50,926 nt of DNA from positions 1 through 50,926 of the forward strand of contig SVGY01000018.1 of assembly GCA_015056145.1 (NCBI GenBank), read 5' to 3'. Numbering within the stretch: the stretch's first letter is position 1; each line of letters begins with the position of its first letter. Below, in pieces: positions 18,395 to 26,813 of the stretch. A program made the translations under genes and the position numbers. The DNA is from Clostridiales bacterium (GTDB lineage Bacteria; Bacillota; Clostridia; Christensenellales; Aristaeellaceae). The notes beneath the pieces are model-generated. The model was not told where the DNA came from. It saw only the letters and a program-made list of their open reading frames with translations, and made no database searches.

Positions 18395-19150
18395 TGCCGG
18401 GGGCCTTCTTTTCTTCTGTGTCAGAAGAAAAGAAGCAAAAGAAGACCACATTTGTTCAAATACAATCCACAAAAAAGAAACCACCGCAAACCGGCAATTC
18501 CTTCCTGCACATAATACCTTTCCGAAGACTGTCTCAACTCGTCCTCGCCACATCCCTGCCGGGGGCCTTCTTTTCTTCTGTGTCAGAAGAAAAGAAGCAA
18601 AAGAAGACCGCATTTGTTCAAATACAATCCACAAAAAAGAAACCACCGCAAACCGGTGGTCCCTTCCTGCACATAGTACCTTTCCGAAGACTGTCTCAAC
18701 TCGTCCCCGCCACATCCCTGCCGGGGGCCTTCTTTTCTTCTGTGTCAGAAGAAAAGAAGCAAAAGAAGACCGCATTTGTTCAAATACAATCCACAAAAAA
18801 AGAAACCACCGCAAACCGGCAGTTCCTTCCTGCACATAATACCTTTATCCATATACGCTTTTCGGGAGGGTGCGGGAGGGGGCTTTTCCCGGGGAAAAGC
18901 CTTCTCCCGCCTGCACCTCTGAAACCCATCCCCGGAGCATTCCCTGCCGGGAGCCTTCTTTTCTTCTGTGTCAGAAGAAAAGAAGCAAAAGAAGACCACA
19001 TTTGTTCAAATACAATCCACAAAAAAGAAACCACCGCAAACCGGCAGTTCCTTCCTGCACATAATATCTTTTCCCCATATACGCTTTTCGGGAGGGTGCG
19101 GGAGGGGGCTTTTCCCGGGGAAAAGCCTTCTCCCGCCTTACCTCCACTTA
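18395..19150 (+). repeat. Tandem array of composite hairpin repeats (families A and B)
   Basis: No gene is present. Family A stems (CTTCTTTTCTTCTG, loop TGT, CAGAAGAAAAGAAG) start at 18405, 18567, 18729 and 18955, spaced 162, 162 and 226 bases. Each is preceded by GCCGGG(G/A)GCC and followed by CAAAAGAAGACC and a spacer with TTCAAATACAATCCAC. In the last two units a second hairpin, family B, follows (18867-18910 and 19096-19136: GGCTTTTCCC facing GGGGAAAAGCC within GCGGGAG/CTCCCGC). The open frames through it reflect repeat periodicity, not genes. Confidence 0.9.
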
Positions 19151-19175
19151 CCTCCACTCCCGCCAACCTTGCACG

Positions 19176-19787
19176 TCATCCCATCATTTTGCCGGTAAGG
19201 CTCATCAGTTCGTTGCGGAGTTCTTCCACGGTGTAGTTGGCATCAGTGAGTTTCTGGCGCAGACGGGTGAGGATGTCCATGTCGCCGGCGCTTTCCACCA
19301 CATACACCTTGGTAATGTTTTTGTCAACGGCCTGCACGCGGGCTTCCACCATCTTTTTCAGGCGTTCGTCCATACCGCTGCGATACTGGGAATCGTACTT
19401 CACGCCCACCACGGCCATGTCATCCACCACGATGGCTTCTGCCTCGTCCAGCTCGGAGAGTTTTTCCACTTCCTCTGCCACCTGCTGGCTGATGCGGCGG
19501 CTGTCCTCCATGGTAGTCACGCCGGTGGTGGCAGCGGCGCTGCCAGTAGCACCGCCCATAGCGCCGCCGGCATTACCGCCGGTAGTGCCAGAGGGAGAGG
19601 TAGTGGTGGAGCCCATGGGCTGATCCATACCCACGCCGCCATCGTTGGTGGTGGGGGGCATGGTTTCAGCGGGAGCGGTGCTTGCGCTGGGGTTGGGGCT
19701 GATCATTGTATCAGCCTCGCTGGCGCAGGCGGTGAACAGGAACAGAGTTGCAATGGTAAGTGCCGTAAGGATCCAGATTTTTTTCAT
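19176..19787 (-). CDS. YhcN/YlaJ-family sporulation lipoprotein
   Basis: 203 aa. The lipobox FTAC ends at Cys21, followed by a long Ser/Thr/Gly/Met-rich linker (about 25-95). The C-terminal 100 residues match Spore_YhcN_YlaJ: EAIVVDDMAVVGVKYD, ERLKKMVEARVQAVD, ITKVYVVESAGDMDILTRLRQKL. Such lipoproteins sit in the forespore or spore membrane and affect cortex or germination. The open frame runs 47 codons upstream, but GAGGAGG precedes the ATG at 19787. It faces the glucan hydrolase gene divergently. Confidence 0.8.
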   Translation of the reverse strand: MKKIWILTALTIATLFLFTACASEADTMISPNPSASTAPAETMPPTTNDGGVGMDQPMGSTTTSPSGTTGGNAGGAMGGATGSAAATTGVTTMEDSRRISQQVAEEVEKLSELDEAEAIVVDDMAVVGVKYDSQYRSGMDERLKKMVEARVQAVDKNITKVYVVESAGDMDILTRLRQKLTDANYTVEELRNELMSLTGKMMG

Positions 19788-19912
19788 AGCTTGTCGCCTC
19801 CTCGGCCCTATTGTGTCCCGGCCCTGTGGGCTGTATGAAAGACAATCCATGGTAAACATGGGTAAGAGAGGACATTTGTTAATCTTGAGTGCACAGCGGG
19901 CAACACAAACGT

Positions 19913-19941
19913 TTGCACATTTTTCCATGTCGTGTTATCAT
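19913..19941 (+). promoter_or_regulatory. Possible promoter of the GH13 gene
   Basis: TTGCAC, 17 bases, TATCAT, about 33 bases before the ATG. Prediction from consensus only. Confidence 0.4.
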
Positions 19942-19973
19942 ACCCTTTGTGAATAGACGAAGGAGGAAAGCTT

Positions 19974-21758
19974 ATGCTGTTCCATGATTCCCATGACCCG
20001 GCCTATCGCAGCCCCGTCGGCCCGGTAAAGACCGGCGAAAAAATCACCCTGCGCTTTCTGTGCGACGAGGCGGACCATGTTACCCTGCGCACCTGGGATG
20101 GCAGCGAGGGCCGCATTTCCATGACGGATACCGGGGACAATCTTTTTGAGGCCACAGTTACCGTACCGGATTCACCCATGCTTTTCTGGTACGATTTTAT
20201 CATCCACCGTGCCGATGGCGATGCCCGCTACGGTACCTCGCTGGATCAGCTGGGCGGCGTGGGCTCCTTCTACTACGGTCAGCCTCAGAGTTACCAGGTC
20301 ACTGTGTACGACCCGGCCTATACCACGCCGGAATATCTGCGCCACGGTGTGATCTACCAGATCTTTCCCGATCGTTTTTTCCGGGATGCTTTGCCCGATG
20401 AGGCAAGGCAGCAAAAGATCGCCGCCGCTCATCCGGAGGCCACCTTTCACCAGGACTGGAATGATCGCCCCACGCTGGATATCGACCCCGTTACCAAGGA
20501 TAATCGAGCGCTGGACTTCTTCGGCGGTACACTCAGCGGCATTGCTGAAAAGCTGGACTGGCTCCGGGAGCTGGGCGTGACCATTCTCTACATCAACCCT
20601 GTTTTCCGCAGCCGTACCAATCACCGTTACGATACGGGCAATTATGAGGAGATCGACCCCATTCTGGGGGATGAAGACAGTTTCCGGCAACTGATCGCCG
20701 CCGCCAATGAGCGTGGCATGCAAGTGATGATGGATGGTGTTTTCAGCCACACCGGCTCCGACAGCAAGTACTTCAACCGCTTCGGCCGCTATCCCGGGCT
20801 TGGTGCCTATCAGAGCAAGGAGTCTCCTTATTACCACTGGTACACTTTCTTCGATTTTCCAGACCATTATAACACCTGGTGGGGCTTTGATACTCTGCCC
20901 ACGGTGATCAAGGATCATCCCGATTACCAGAATTATCTGCTGAATGAAGAAACAGGCATCATTCCCCATTGGGTACGGAAGGGTGCCTGCGGCTGGCGGC
21001 TGGACGTTGCAGACGAACTGCCCGTACCCTTTCTTCAGAAAATGCGCCGGGTAGTGAAAAATGCACGTCCCGATGCTGTTTTGCTGGGTGAGGTATGGGA
21101 GGATGCTTCCAACAAGGTCAGTTATGGCCAGGCACGCTCCTATGTACTGGGCGATACGCTGGACAGCGTAATGAACTACCCCCTGCGTCGTGGAATCATC
21201 GATTTTTTCACCGGCTCCATCGATGCCTATCAGCTGCGCCGTATCATTCTCAACCAGCAGGAAGTATACCCTGCTCCCTTCTATTATTCCCTGATGAACC
21301 TTTTGGGCAGCCATGACCGTGTACGCATCGTCAACGCCATGGCCGGCTTTGACCGGGAGGGCGCCATTCAGATGGATCGTGAGGAAGCCTCTCACATTCA
21401 TCTGGACGACGCAGCCCTCGCCGCTGCCCGGCAGAAGGTACTGGAGGCTTACCGTCTTCTGTGCGCTCTGCCCGGCGTTCCTACGGTATACTACGGCGAC
21501 GAAATCGGCATGCAGGGTATGGCTGACCCCTGGAACCGTGCTCCCATGGACTGGGAGCATCAGGACGAGGCGCTGCGCAACCAGTTCAAAACGCTCCTGA
21601 ACCAGCGTCTTCACACGCCCATGCTTCAAACCGGTTTCATGACCGTCACCGCCGAGGACGAAAACACCCTTCTTATCCGCCGATACTCCGAAAATGGTCT
21701 GGACGCATTCCACAGCCCCATTTCCGGCGACGAGGTGTTAGTGCGGGTACAGCGGTAA
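19974..21758 (+). CDS. Glycoside hydrolase family 13 alpha-glucan hydrolase (neopullulanase / cyclomaltodextrinase type)
   Basis: 594 aa with no signal peptide, so it is cytoplasmic. Residues 1-115 form an N-terminal beta-sandwich of the type that drives dimerisation in neopullulanases and maltogenic amylases. The (beta/alpha)8 barrel follows with the conserved regions: YQIFPDRF (129-136), DGVFSHTG (254-261), GWRLDVADE with nucleophile Asp344, LLGEVWED with acid/base Glu373, and SHDRVR with His447-Asp448. It probably cleaves alpha-1,4 links in maltodextrins or cyclodextrins. It fits functionally with the glycogen phosphorylase at 36250. GAAGGAGGAAAG precedes the ATG. The exact substrate cannot be told from sequence. 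Confidence 0.88.
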   Translation: MLFHDSHDPAYRSPVGPVKTGEKITLRFLCDEADHVTLRTWDGSEGRISMTDTGDNLFEATVTVPDSPMLFWYDFIIHRADGDARYGTSLDQLGGVGSFYYGQPQSYQVTVYDPAYTTPEYLRHGVIYQIFPDRFFRDALPDEARQQKIAAAHPEATFHQDWNDRPTLDIDPVTKDNRALDFFGGTLSGIAEKLDWLRELGVTILYINPVFRSRTNHRYDTGNYEEIDPILGDEDSFRQLIAAANERGMQVMMDGVFSHTGSDSKYFNRFGRYPGLGAYQSKESPYYHWYTFFDFPDHYNTWWGFDTLPTVIKDHPDYQNYLLNEETGIIPHWVRKGACGWRLDVADELPVPFLQKMRRVVKNARPDAVLLGEVWEDASNKVSYGQARSYVLGDTLDSVMNYPLRRGIIDFFTGSIDAYQLRRIILNQQEVYPAPFYYSLMNLLGSHDRVRIVNAMAGFDREGAIQMDREEASHIHLDDAALAAARQKVLEAYRLLCALPGVPTVYYGDEIGMQGMADPWNRAPMDWEHQDEALRNQFKTLLNQRLHTPMLQTGFMTVTAEDENTLLIRRYSENGLDAFHSPISGDEVLVRVQR

Positions 21759-21769
21759 TGCAATGAATA

Positions 21770-22100
21770 TGGGTGGGGTATGGCGGGAGAAGGCTTTTCC
21801 CCGGGAAAAGCCCCCTCCCGCACCCTCCCGAAAAGCGTATATGGGCAAAGTTTTTTTGTGCAGGAAGGGACTGCCGGTTTGCGGTAGTTTCTTTTTTTGT
21901 ACGCCAACTTGTGTATAAATGCGGTCTTCTTTTGCTTCTTTTCTTCTGACACAGAAGAAAAGAAGGCCCCCGGCAGGGAATGCTCCGGGGATCGGTTTCG
22001 GTGGTGCAGGCGGGAGAAGGCTTTTCCCCGGGAAAAGCCCCCTCCCGCACCCTCCCGAAAAGCGTATATGGGTAAAGTTATTTTGTGCAGGAAGGGGCTG
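21770..22100 (-). repeat. Composite hairpin repeats, reverse orientation, split by an IS
   Basis: Family B stems lie at about 21783-21823 and 22009-22049, and a family A stem at 21935-21965 (loop ACA on this strand). The last partial unit stops at 22100, where the insertion sequence begins, and resumes at 23385. There is no gene here. Confidence 0.85.
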
Positions 22101-22160
22101 TGAACTGCACCCCATTTGTTAGACAGTGTGATATACTGAATAACAAGTGGGGTGTTTTAT

Positions 22161-22508
22161 ATGCCAAAAGGAGTGCCAAACAAAAGGTATACGCCGGAAT
22201 TCAAGAAGCACGTTGTGGAAACCATGATCCAAGAAGGACTAAGTTATCGGGAAACAGAGAGAAGATTTGAGTTGCCTTGTAAGCGCGCAGCAGCATGGGA
22301 ACGCATCTATCTGGAAGAAGGGCCGGAAGGTTTCCAGATCGAACGCCGTGGACGAAACAGCGCCGGAAGACCACGCAAGCTACCCAAAGAGGTGGAAGAG
22401 GATCTTCTGGCAGAGGTGCAACGGTTGCGAGCGGAGAATGAATACCTAAAAAAATTGCAAGCCTTGGTTTTGGAAGAAGAGCGACGCCAGCACAAAAAAC
22501 GCAGGTAG
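22161..22508 (+). CDS. IS3-family transposase OrfA
   Basis: 115 aa with an N-terminal helix-turn-helix (RYTPEFKKHVVETMIQEG … SYRETERRFELP) that binds the IS ends, and a C-terminal leucine-zipper-like coiled coil (EVQRLRAENEYLKKLQALVLEEE). It looks like the IS150-type OrfA. At its end the codons CAC AAA AAA CGC give a run of six A residues, where ribosomes can slip into the -1 frame to make the OrfAB fusion transposase. The stop TAG follows two codons later. Confidence 0.88.
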   Translation: MPKGVPNKRYTPEFKKHVVETMIQEGLSYRETERRFELPCKRAAAWERIYLEEGPEGFQIERRGRNSAGRPRKLPKEVEEDLLAEVQRLRAENEYLKKLQALVLEEERRQHKKRR

Positions 22509-22534
22509 TTCAAGAACTAAGGCAACGGCACAAA

Positions 22535-23347
22535 TTGGAAATTCTGCTTTCAATCGCTCACTTAGCTCGTGCAACTTTTTACTACCATCTGAAGCGAATG
22601 AACAAGAATGATAAGTATGAAACGGCACGAGAAGAGATAACGGCAATTTACCACGAGAACAAAGGCCGCTATGGTTATCGGCGAATCACCGAAGAACTAC
22701 GGCAGCGGAAGATTCTCCTTAACCACAAAACCGTACAGCGGCTCATGAAAGAACAAGGGTTGGTTTGCCGTGTCAGGATGAGAAAGTACCGTTCCTATAA
22801 AGGCGAAGTTGGCAAAATTGCGCCCAATCTGCTTAATCGGGATTTCAGCACAACTGCTCCAAACCAAAAATGGGTTACGGATGTTACGGAGTTCTCCTTG
22901 TTCGGTGAGAAGATCTATCTGTCGCCAATTCTGGATCTTCATTCAAGCGATCTGGTCAGTTTCGTGATTTCTGACCGTCCGGTGCTTTCCATGGTCATGA
23001 ATATGGTCAAGGGTGCTGTTTGCCAGCTGCCCCCGGGGGCAGCTCCCATTCTTCATTCAGATCAAGGCTGGCAATACCAGCACAAACAGTACCAGAAAAT
23101 GCTGGCTGACCATGGTATCGTTCAAAGCATGAGCAGAAAGGGTAACTGCCTTGACAACGCTGTGATAGAAAACTTCTTTGGTTTACTCAAAAGCGAGTTG
23201 CTTTACTTGCAGGAGTTTTCCTCTATGGAACATTTCAAGCAAGAACTGTTAGAATATCTCGACTACTACAACAATCGGCGCATCAAGCTCAAGTTAAAGG
23301 GCTTGACGCCTGCTCTTCACAGACTTCAAGCCCTTTCGGTTGCTTAA
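22535..23347 (+). CDS. IS3-family transposase OrfB (DDE integrase core)
   Basis: 270 aa counted from a TTG. The frame is open upstream to the A-run in orfA, so the functional product is probably OrfAB by -1 frameshifting. The HTH_21 segment is at about 35-75. The rve/DDE core has Asp116 (WVTDVTEF), Asp176 (LHSDQGWQY) and Glu212 (NAVIENFFG), with 35 residues between the last two, as in active IS3 transposases. No internal stop is seen, so the enzyme may be functional. Confidence 0.9.
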   Translation: MEILLSIAHLARATFYYHLKRMNKNDKYETAREEITAIYHENKGRYGYRRITEELRQRKILLNHKTVQRLMKEQGLVCRVRMRKYRSYKGEVGKIAPNLLNRDFSTTAPNQKWVTDVTEFSLFGEKIYLSPILDLHSSDLVSFVISDRPVLSMVMNMVKGAVCQLPPGAAPILHSDQGWQYQHKQYQKMLADHGIVQSMSRKGNCLDNAVIENFFGLLKSELLYLQEFSSMEHFKQELLEYLDYYNNRRIKLKLKGLTPALHRLQALSVA

Positions 23348-23384
23348 TCTTTATTCTTCTGTCTAACTTTTTGGGGTCACTTCA

Positions 23385-23645
23385 CTGCCGGTTTGCGGTG
23401 GTTTCTTTTTTTGTACGCTAACTTGTGTATAAATGCGGTCTTCTTTTGCTTCTTTTCTTCTGACACAGAAGAAAAGAAGGCTCCCGGCAGGGCTTACTGC
23501 GGGGGTGAGTTGTGGCGGCTTTGACAGGAAGGAACTGCCGGTATGCGGTAGTTTTTTTTTGTACGCTAACTTGTGTATAAATGCGGTCTTCTTTTTCTTC
23601 TTTTCTTCTGACACAGAAGAAAAGAAGGCCCCCGGCAGGGTTCCT
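23385..23645 (-). repeat. Composite hairpin repeats downstream of hemolysin III gene
   Basis: Family A stems are at 23449-23479 and 23597-23627, in reverse orientation. Their heads (CCCTGCCGGG(G/A)GCC on the minus strand) point to the stop codon of the gene ending at 23657, only about 15 bases away. The left part, from 23385, is the continuation of the unit broken by the IS. No gene is present. Confidence 0.85.
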
Positions 23646-23656
23646 TCGTACTTGTA

Positions 23657-24343
23657 TTACACAAACATCCCCCCGCAAATTCTGCAAACAGCTACGGCCT
23701 GCAGTGCGCTGCCCATGAGGCAGAAAACGTGGAATACAACATGGTATCCCGGGTTTTTCTTTTTGCCGAGGTTGTATAGGATGGAACCGACGGTGAACAC
23801 CACGCCGCCCATCAGGATCCACATGAAATTGTTCCTGCCCACGGAATGCACCACAGGCTTCATAAAGAGCACTGCCATCCATCCCATGAGGATATAGCTG
23901 GCCATTTCCAGGATGCGGAAGCGGCGCAGATCAATGGCGGAAAACACGATACACACTGCTGCGATCAGCCATTGCAGCAGCAGGATCACAAGCCCGATGA
24001 CAGGGTAGCGGGGGTGCACTGCCACCAGAGCGATGGGGGTATAGGTTGCGGCGATAAGGCAATAGATGCTGCAATGATCCAGCACCTGCATCACCTTTTT
24101 GCCCATGGAGGGCAATAGTCCATGATAGATACTGGAAATGGCATACAGGCCGATCATGGTCAGGGCGTAAATACTGCCGGTAATCAGCGCCATGTAGCTG
24201 CCTGTGCGTGCGCTCTGCCATACCACGCCGATGAGCACCAAAAAGCCCAGTGCAGCGCCGACGATGTGGGTGATCATATTGGCGATTTCCTGCCCGCGGG
24301 TATATGCAGGCAAAGTTCGCTGGCTCAGAGGGGTTCTGATCAT
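23657..24343 (-). CDS. trhA: Hemolysin III family membrane protein (TrhA/PAQR-like)
   Basis: 228 aa with seven hydrophobic helices. The family motifs are present: QEIANMITHIVGAALG near the N-terminus, SIYHG (helix 3), LDHCSIYCLIAATYTP and the C-terminal HVVFHVFCLMGSALQ. The conserved His and Asp residues probably bind zinc as in PAQR receptors. Family members affect membrane energetics and fluidity. The name hemolysin III comes from a Bacillus cereus homologue and does not show that this protein lyses cells. AGGAGC precedes the ATG. The gene appears monocistronic. Confidence 0.88.
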   Translation of the reverse strand: MIRTPLSQRTLPAYTRGQEIANMITHIVGAALGFLVLIGVVWQSARTGSYMALITGSIYALTMIGLYAISSIYHGLLPSMGKKVMQVLDHCSIYCLIAATYTPIALVAVHPRYPVIGLVILLLQWLIAAVCIVFSAIDLRRFRILEMASYILMGWMAVLFMKPVVHSVGRNNFMWILMGGVVFTVGSILYNLGKKKNPGYHVVFHVFCLMGSALQAVAVCRICGGMFV

Positions 24344-24429
24344 TGGGATGCTCCTTTCTGAAAAAAGGGTACAGAAAACAAAGGGAAATATCCATGGTAA
24401 ACAAAAAAAGGATGTGTAGTTTTTTCATT

Positions 24430-24665
24430 ATTTATACCGGTGTTGATCCGGAATACATTCTTATTTTGCTGATTTTCTGCATGATGCAGGTTGTTAATTA
24501 GGCTGTTGATTTTTTGAGGTCGGGCGGGAAAGGTGGTAAGGATCCTTTCGCCGCCCGACCCAGCCTGCGGCTTTCATCATCCCTGCGGAAAAAATGCAGC
24601 GGCCTCTCCGAAAGCGGCAGGGAGTGAGTGTTTTCGGGGTCTGCCCCAGGTGTTGTTTTTCTGAT
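24430..24665. other. Intergenic stretch with one long stem-loop
   Basis: I see no gene. A stem GGTCGGGCGG (24518-24527) pairs with CCGCCCGACC (24551-24560), with an inner GAAAGG/CCTTTC pairing. A T run lies 5' of the stem, not 3', so it is not a normal terminator for either neighbour. Confidence 0.4.
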
Positions 24666-25079
24666 AAGTGAATAAGCGGCAGTTGATAGGATAATTCTTT
24701 TCTGTATCCCAATAACAGAAACCATCGTCCAAAAATCTTCTCTTCCTTTTTGAATCAATTGCGCTTTTCTTTTGCTACTTTCTTTTCACAGAAAAGAAAA
24801 AAAGTGAATAAGCGGCAGTTGATAGGATAATTCTTTTCTGTATCCCAATAACAGAAACCATCATCCAAAAATATTCTCTGCCTTTTTGATTCAATTGCGC
24901 TTTTCTTTTGCTACTTTTCTTTTCTCAGAAAAGAAAATAAGTGAATAAGCGGCAGTTGATAGGATAATACTTTTCTGTATTCCAATAACAGAAACCATCA
25001 TCCAAGAATATTCTCTGCCTTTTTGAATGAATTTCGCTTTTCTTTTGCTACTTTTCTTTTCTCAGAAAAGAAAAGTAGA
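24666..25079 (-). repeat. Three tandem 136-137-base units ending in a hairpin
   Basis: Unit starts are at 24666, 24802 and 24939. Each contains AGCGGCAGTTGATAGG, AATAACAGAAACCATC and a terminal palindrome related to family A (CTACTTTTC facing GAAAAGTAG). Only the copy next to the degV-like gene (25048-25078) is a perfect stem. The other two have lost pairing at one end. On the minus strand it starts 17 bases after the DegV stop codon. Confidence 0.85.
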
Positions 25080-25095
25080 GAAACCACCGTAAACC

Positions 25096-25980
25096 TTACT
25101 TGCGTTCGTCTCCCCAGAAGAACAGCGCAACGGTGCCGGGGCCAGTGTGGCTGCCGATGGTGGTGCCGATGTAGTTGATAAGGGGCTTACCGTTGATTTT
25201 GCCAAACTTTTCTTCTACAAGATTGGCCACGGCTTCGGCGTCATCCAGGCAGGCGGAGTGGCAGAGGTACACCTTTTCGGAATAATCTGCACCGTTCTGA
25301 GCATGTTCCTCCATCATTTTTACAATCTGGCGGATTACCTTTTTCTTGGTGCGGATCTTTTCCCGGGGGGTCAGGCGACCATTGGCGTCCATGTCCAGAA
25401 GGGGGCAGATACCCAGGATGGTACCCACAACGCCGCTGGTCTTGGAAATCCGTCCGCCTTTGACGTAGTACTTTAGATCCGTGGAGAAGAACCAGTGATG
25501 CAGCTTCAGCTTGTTGTTTTCCAGCCAGTCCCGCAGCTCGTAAATGGTCAGGCCCTCGTCACGAAGGCTGGCGGCTTTGTCCATCATAAGACCGTAACCG
25601 GATGCGGCAGCCAGGGAATCAACAATAATTATTTCCCGCTCAGGGAAGCGCTCCTTCAGGATGCGGGCAGCGTTCATGGCGGAGTTGCTGGTGCCGGAGA
25701 GGCCGCTGGAAAGGCTCACATGCAGCACGTCGTTGCCGGACTCCAGAAAGGGCGTGAAGTAATCCACATATTCAGATACATTGATCTGGCTGGTGCGGGT
25801 GTCTGCACCTTCCTCCATCATGCGGTAGAAATCTTCGTAGGCGATGGTCTGGCCCAGGTCGTCCTTGTATTCCTTTCCATCAATAAAGAAATGGAAGGGG
25901 GTATATTCTACGTTGATGTCTTTCAGGTGCTGGGCGGTAATATCACAGGTGGAGCAGCAGCTGAGAATGTACTGGTTCAT
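25096..25980 (-). CDS. DegV family protein (fatty-acid-binding)
   Basis: 294 aa. DegV proteins bind a fatty acid between two domains. In Firmicutes many supply acyl groups to fatty-acid kinase (FakB role). Visible motifs are CSTCDIT at the N-terminus, TSQINVSEY (the TSQ loop), SLSSGLSGTSNSA, EIIIVDSLAAASGYGL and the C-terminal IGTTIGSHTGPGTVALFF. The frame extends 16 codons upstream, but CTCCTTT (AAAGGAG on the minus strand) sets the ATG at 25980. No fakA lies nearby. Direct ligand evidence is lacking, so FakB function is inferred. Confidence 0.88.
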   Translation of the reverse strand: MNQYILSCCSTCDITAQHLKDINVEYTPFHFFIDGKEYKDDLGQTIAYEDFYRMMEEGADTRTSQINVSEYVDYFTPFLESGNDVLHVSLSSGLSGTSNSAMNAARILKERFPEREIIIVDSLAAASGYGLMMDKAASLRDEGLTIYELRDWLENNKLKLHHWFFSTDLKYYVKGGRISKTSGVVGTILGICPLLDMDANGRLTPREKIRTKKKVIRQIVKMMEEHAQNGADYSEKVYLCHSACLDDAEAVANLVEEKFGKINGKPLINYIGTTIGSHTGPGTVALFFWGDERK

Positions 25981-26084
25981 TTTGAATGAACTCCTTTCGC
26001 AAAAAAAACTACGCTGATATGGTATCACCGGCCCGCAAGAACATGCAACCTACGATGGCTGTCAGGCACTCTACAAACTGTAAT

Positions 26085-26117
26085 CAAAAAAGTAGAGTGC
26101 GTTTTTTCGCACTCTAC
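26085..26117 (-). terminator. Terminator of the XRE-family gene
   Basis: Perfect 10-bp stem GTAGAGTGCG/CGCACTCTAC with a 6-base loop, followed on the minus strand by TTTTTT. Confidence 0.88.
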
Positions 26118-26132
26118 TGGTAGTAGAATCTC

Positions 26133-26732
26133 TTATTTTTCAACGGTTTTCGGGCGGTTCAGGCAGTAGCACAAAAACAGTACGATCCACCCTGGAGGCG
26201 CCAGCAGGAACAGCTGCCAGAAGTTTTTATCAAAGAAAACCAGGAAGGTGAAGTACAGCGAGGCAACTGCCGCAAATATCAGCGTACCGATGATAAAATA
26301 ATTGTGTTTGCCTTTTTTGAATACGGATTGCAGCACCAGCAGCGCAATAATGGAAATCAGCGTTGCATATACAAATATAATCCAGTGGGGGTTGCCCATC
26401 AGCCAGAAAACTACAAACAGAAGCAGAGCAAGGGTTCCAATACCGGCCATGGTAATGGAGATGATCATATCCGCCTGAAAACTGCTCAGTAGGGTTTTCT
26501 TTTTTGGCGGTTCCCACTGGTCGTGGGCGGAAAGAAGATAATCCACCGTTACGCCGAAAATATCGCTCATGTTTTTTAGCACATATGCATCGGGCACCGC
26601 TTCTGCCCGTTCCCATTTGGACACGGATTTATCCGAGTAGCTGATAAGGGCTGCCAGTTCCGTCTGTGTCATGCCGGCTTTGGTTCGCAGGTTGATAATG
26701 TTGCTGGCGGTTATGTATTTCAGATCTTCCAA
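26133..26732 (-). CDS. XRE-family transcriptional regulator with membrane domain
   Basis: 199 aa. Residues 10-66 form an HTH_3 domain (IINLRTKAGMTQTELAALIS, SKWERAEAVPDAYVLKNMSD). Four hydrophobic helices occupy about 85-190 (for example AGIGTLALLLFVVFWLMG). Such membrane-bound Xre proteins may sense envelope stress. The target is unknown and no adjacent gene suggests one. AGGAGG precedes the ATG. It lies between DegV and dnaN on the same strand but has its own terminator. Confidence 0.82.
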   Translation of the reverse strand: MEDLKYITASNIINLRTKAGMTQTELAALISYSDKSVSKWERAEAVPDAYVLKNMSDIFGVTVDYLLSAHDQWEPPKKKTLLSSFQADMIISITMAGIGTLALLLFVVFWLMGNPHWIIFVYATLISIIALLVLQSVFKKGKHNYFIIGTLIFAAVASLYFTFLVFFDKNFWQLFLLAPPGWIVLFLCYCLNRPKTVEK

Positions 26733-26813
26733 CTTTTCTTCCTCCTTTTCCGAAAAAATATTAGAAAGCCGCAGGAAGGTATATCACATCCTGCGGCAAA
26801 AGACCGTTTATCC

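Larger units (their letters stand above)
22101..23384 (+). mobile_element. IS3-family insertion sequence, apparently complete (1284 bp)
   Basis: The imperfect terminal inverted repeats are 26 bases long: 22101-22126 begins TGAACTG, and 23359-23384 ends CACTTCA. By my alignment 19 of 26 positions match. The ends read TG…CA as usual for IS3. A 3-base direct repeat, CTG, flanks it (22098-22100 and 23385-23387), which fits IS3 target duplication. Two transposase frames in the 0/-1 arrangement are both intact. Removing the element and one CTG restores the flanking composite repeat, so this is a clean insertion and probably recent. Confidence 0.9.

Noticed and set aside
18395..19150. Possible CRISPR array at the evenly spaced repeats
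   Set aside because: The repeats include long conserved spacers that are themselves alike, and no cas genes are present. The spacing is far larger than a CRISPR unit.
18210..19236. Open frames with repeated FFCVRRKEAKED-type translations
   Set aside because: They read the palindromic repeats in another frame. Their peptides recur wherever the repeat occurs.
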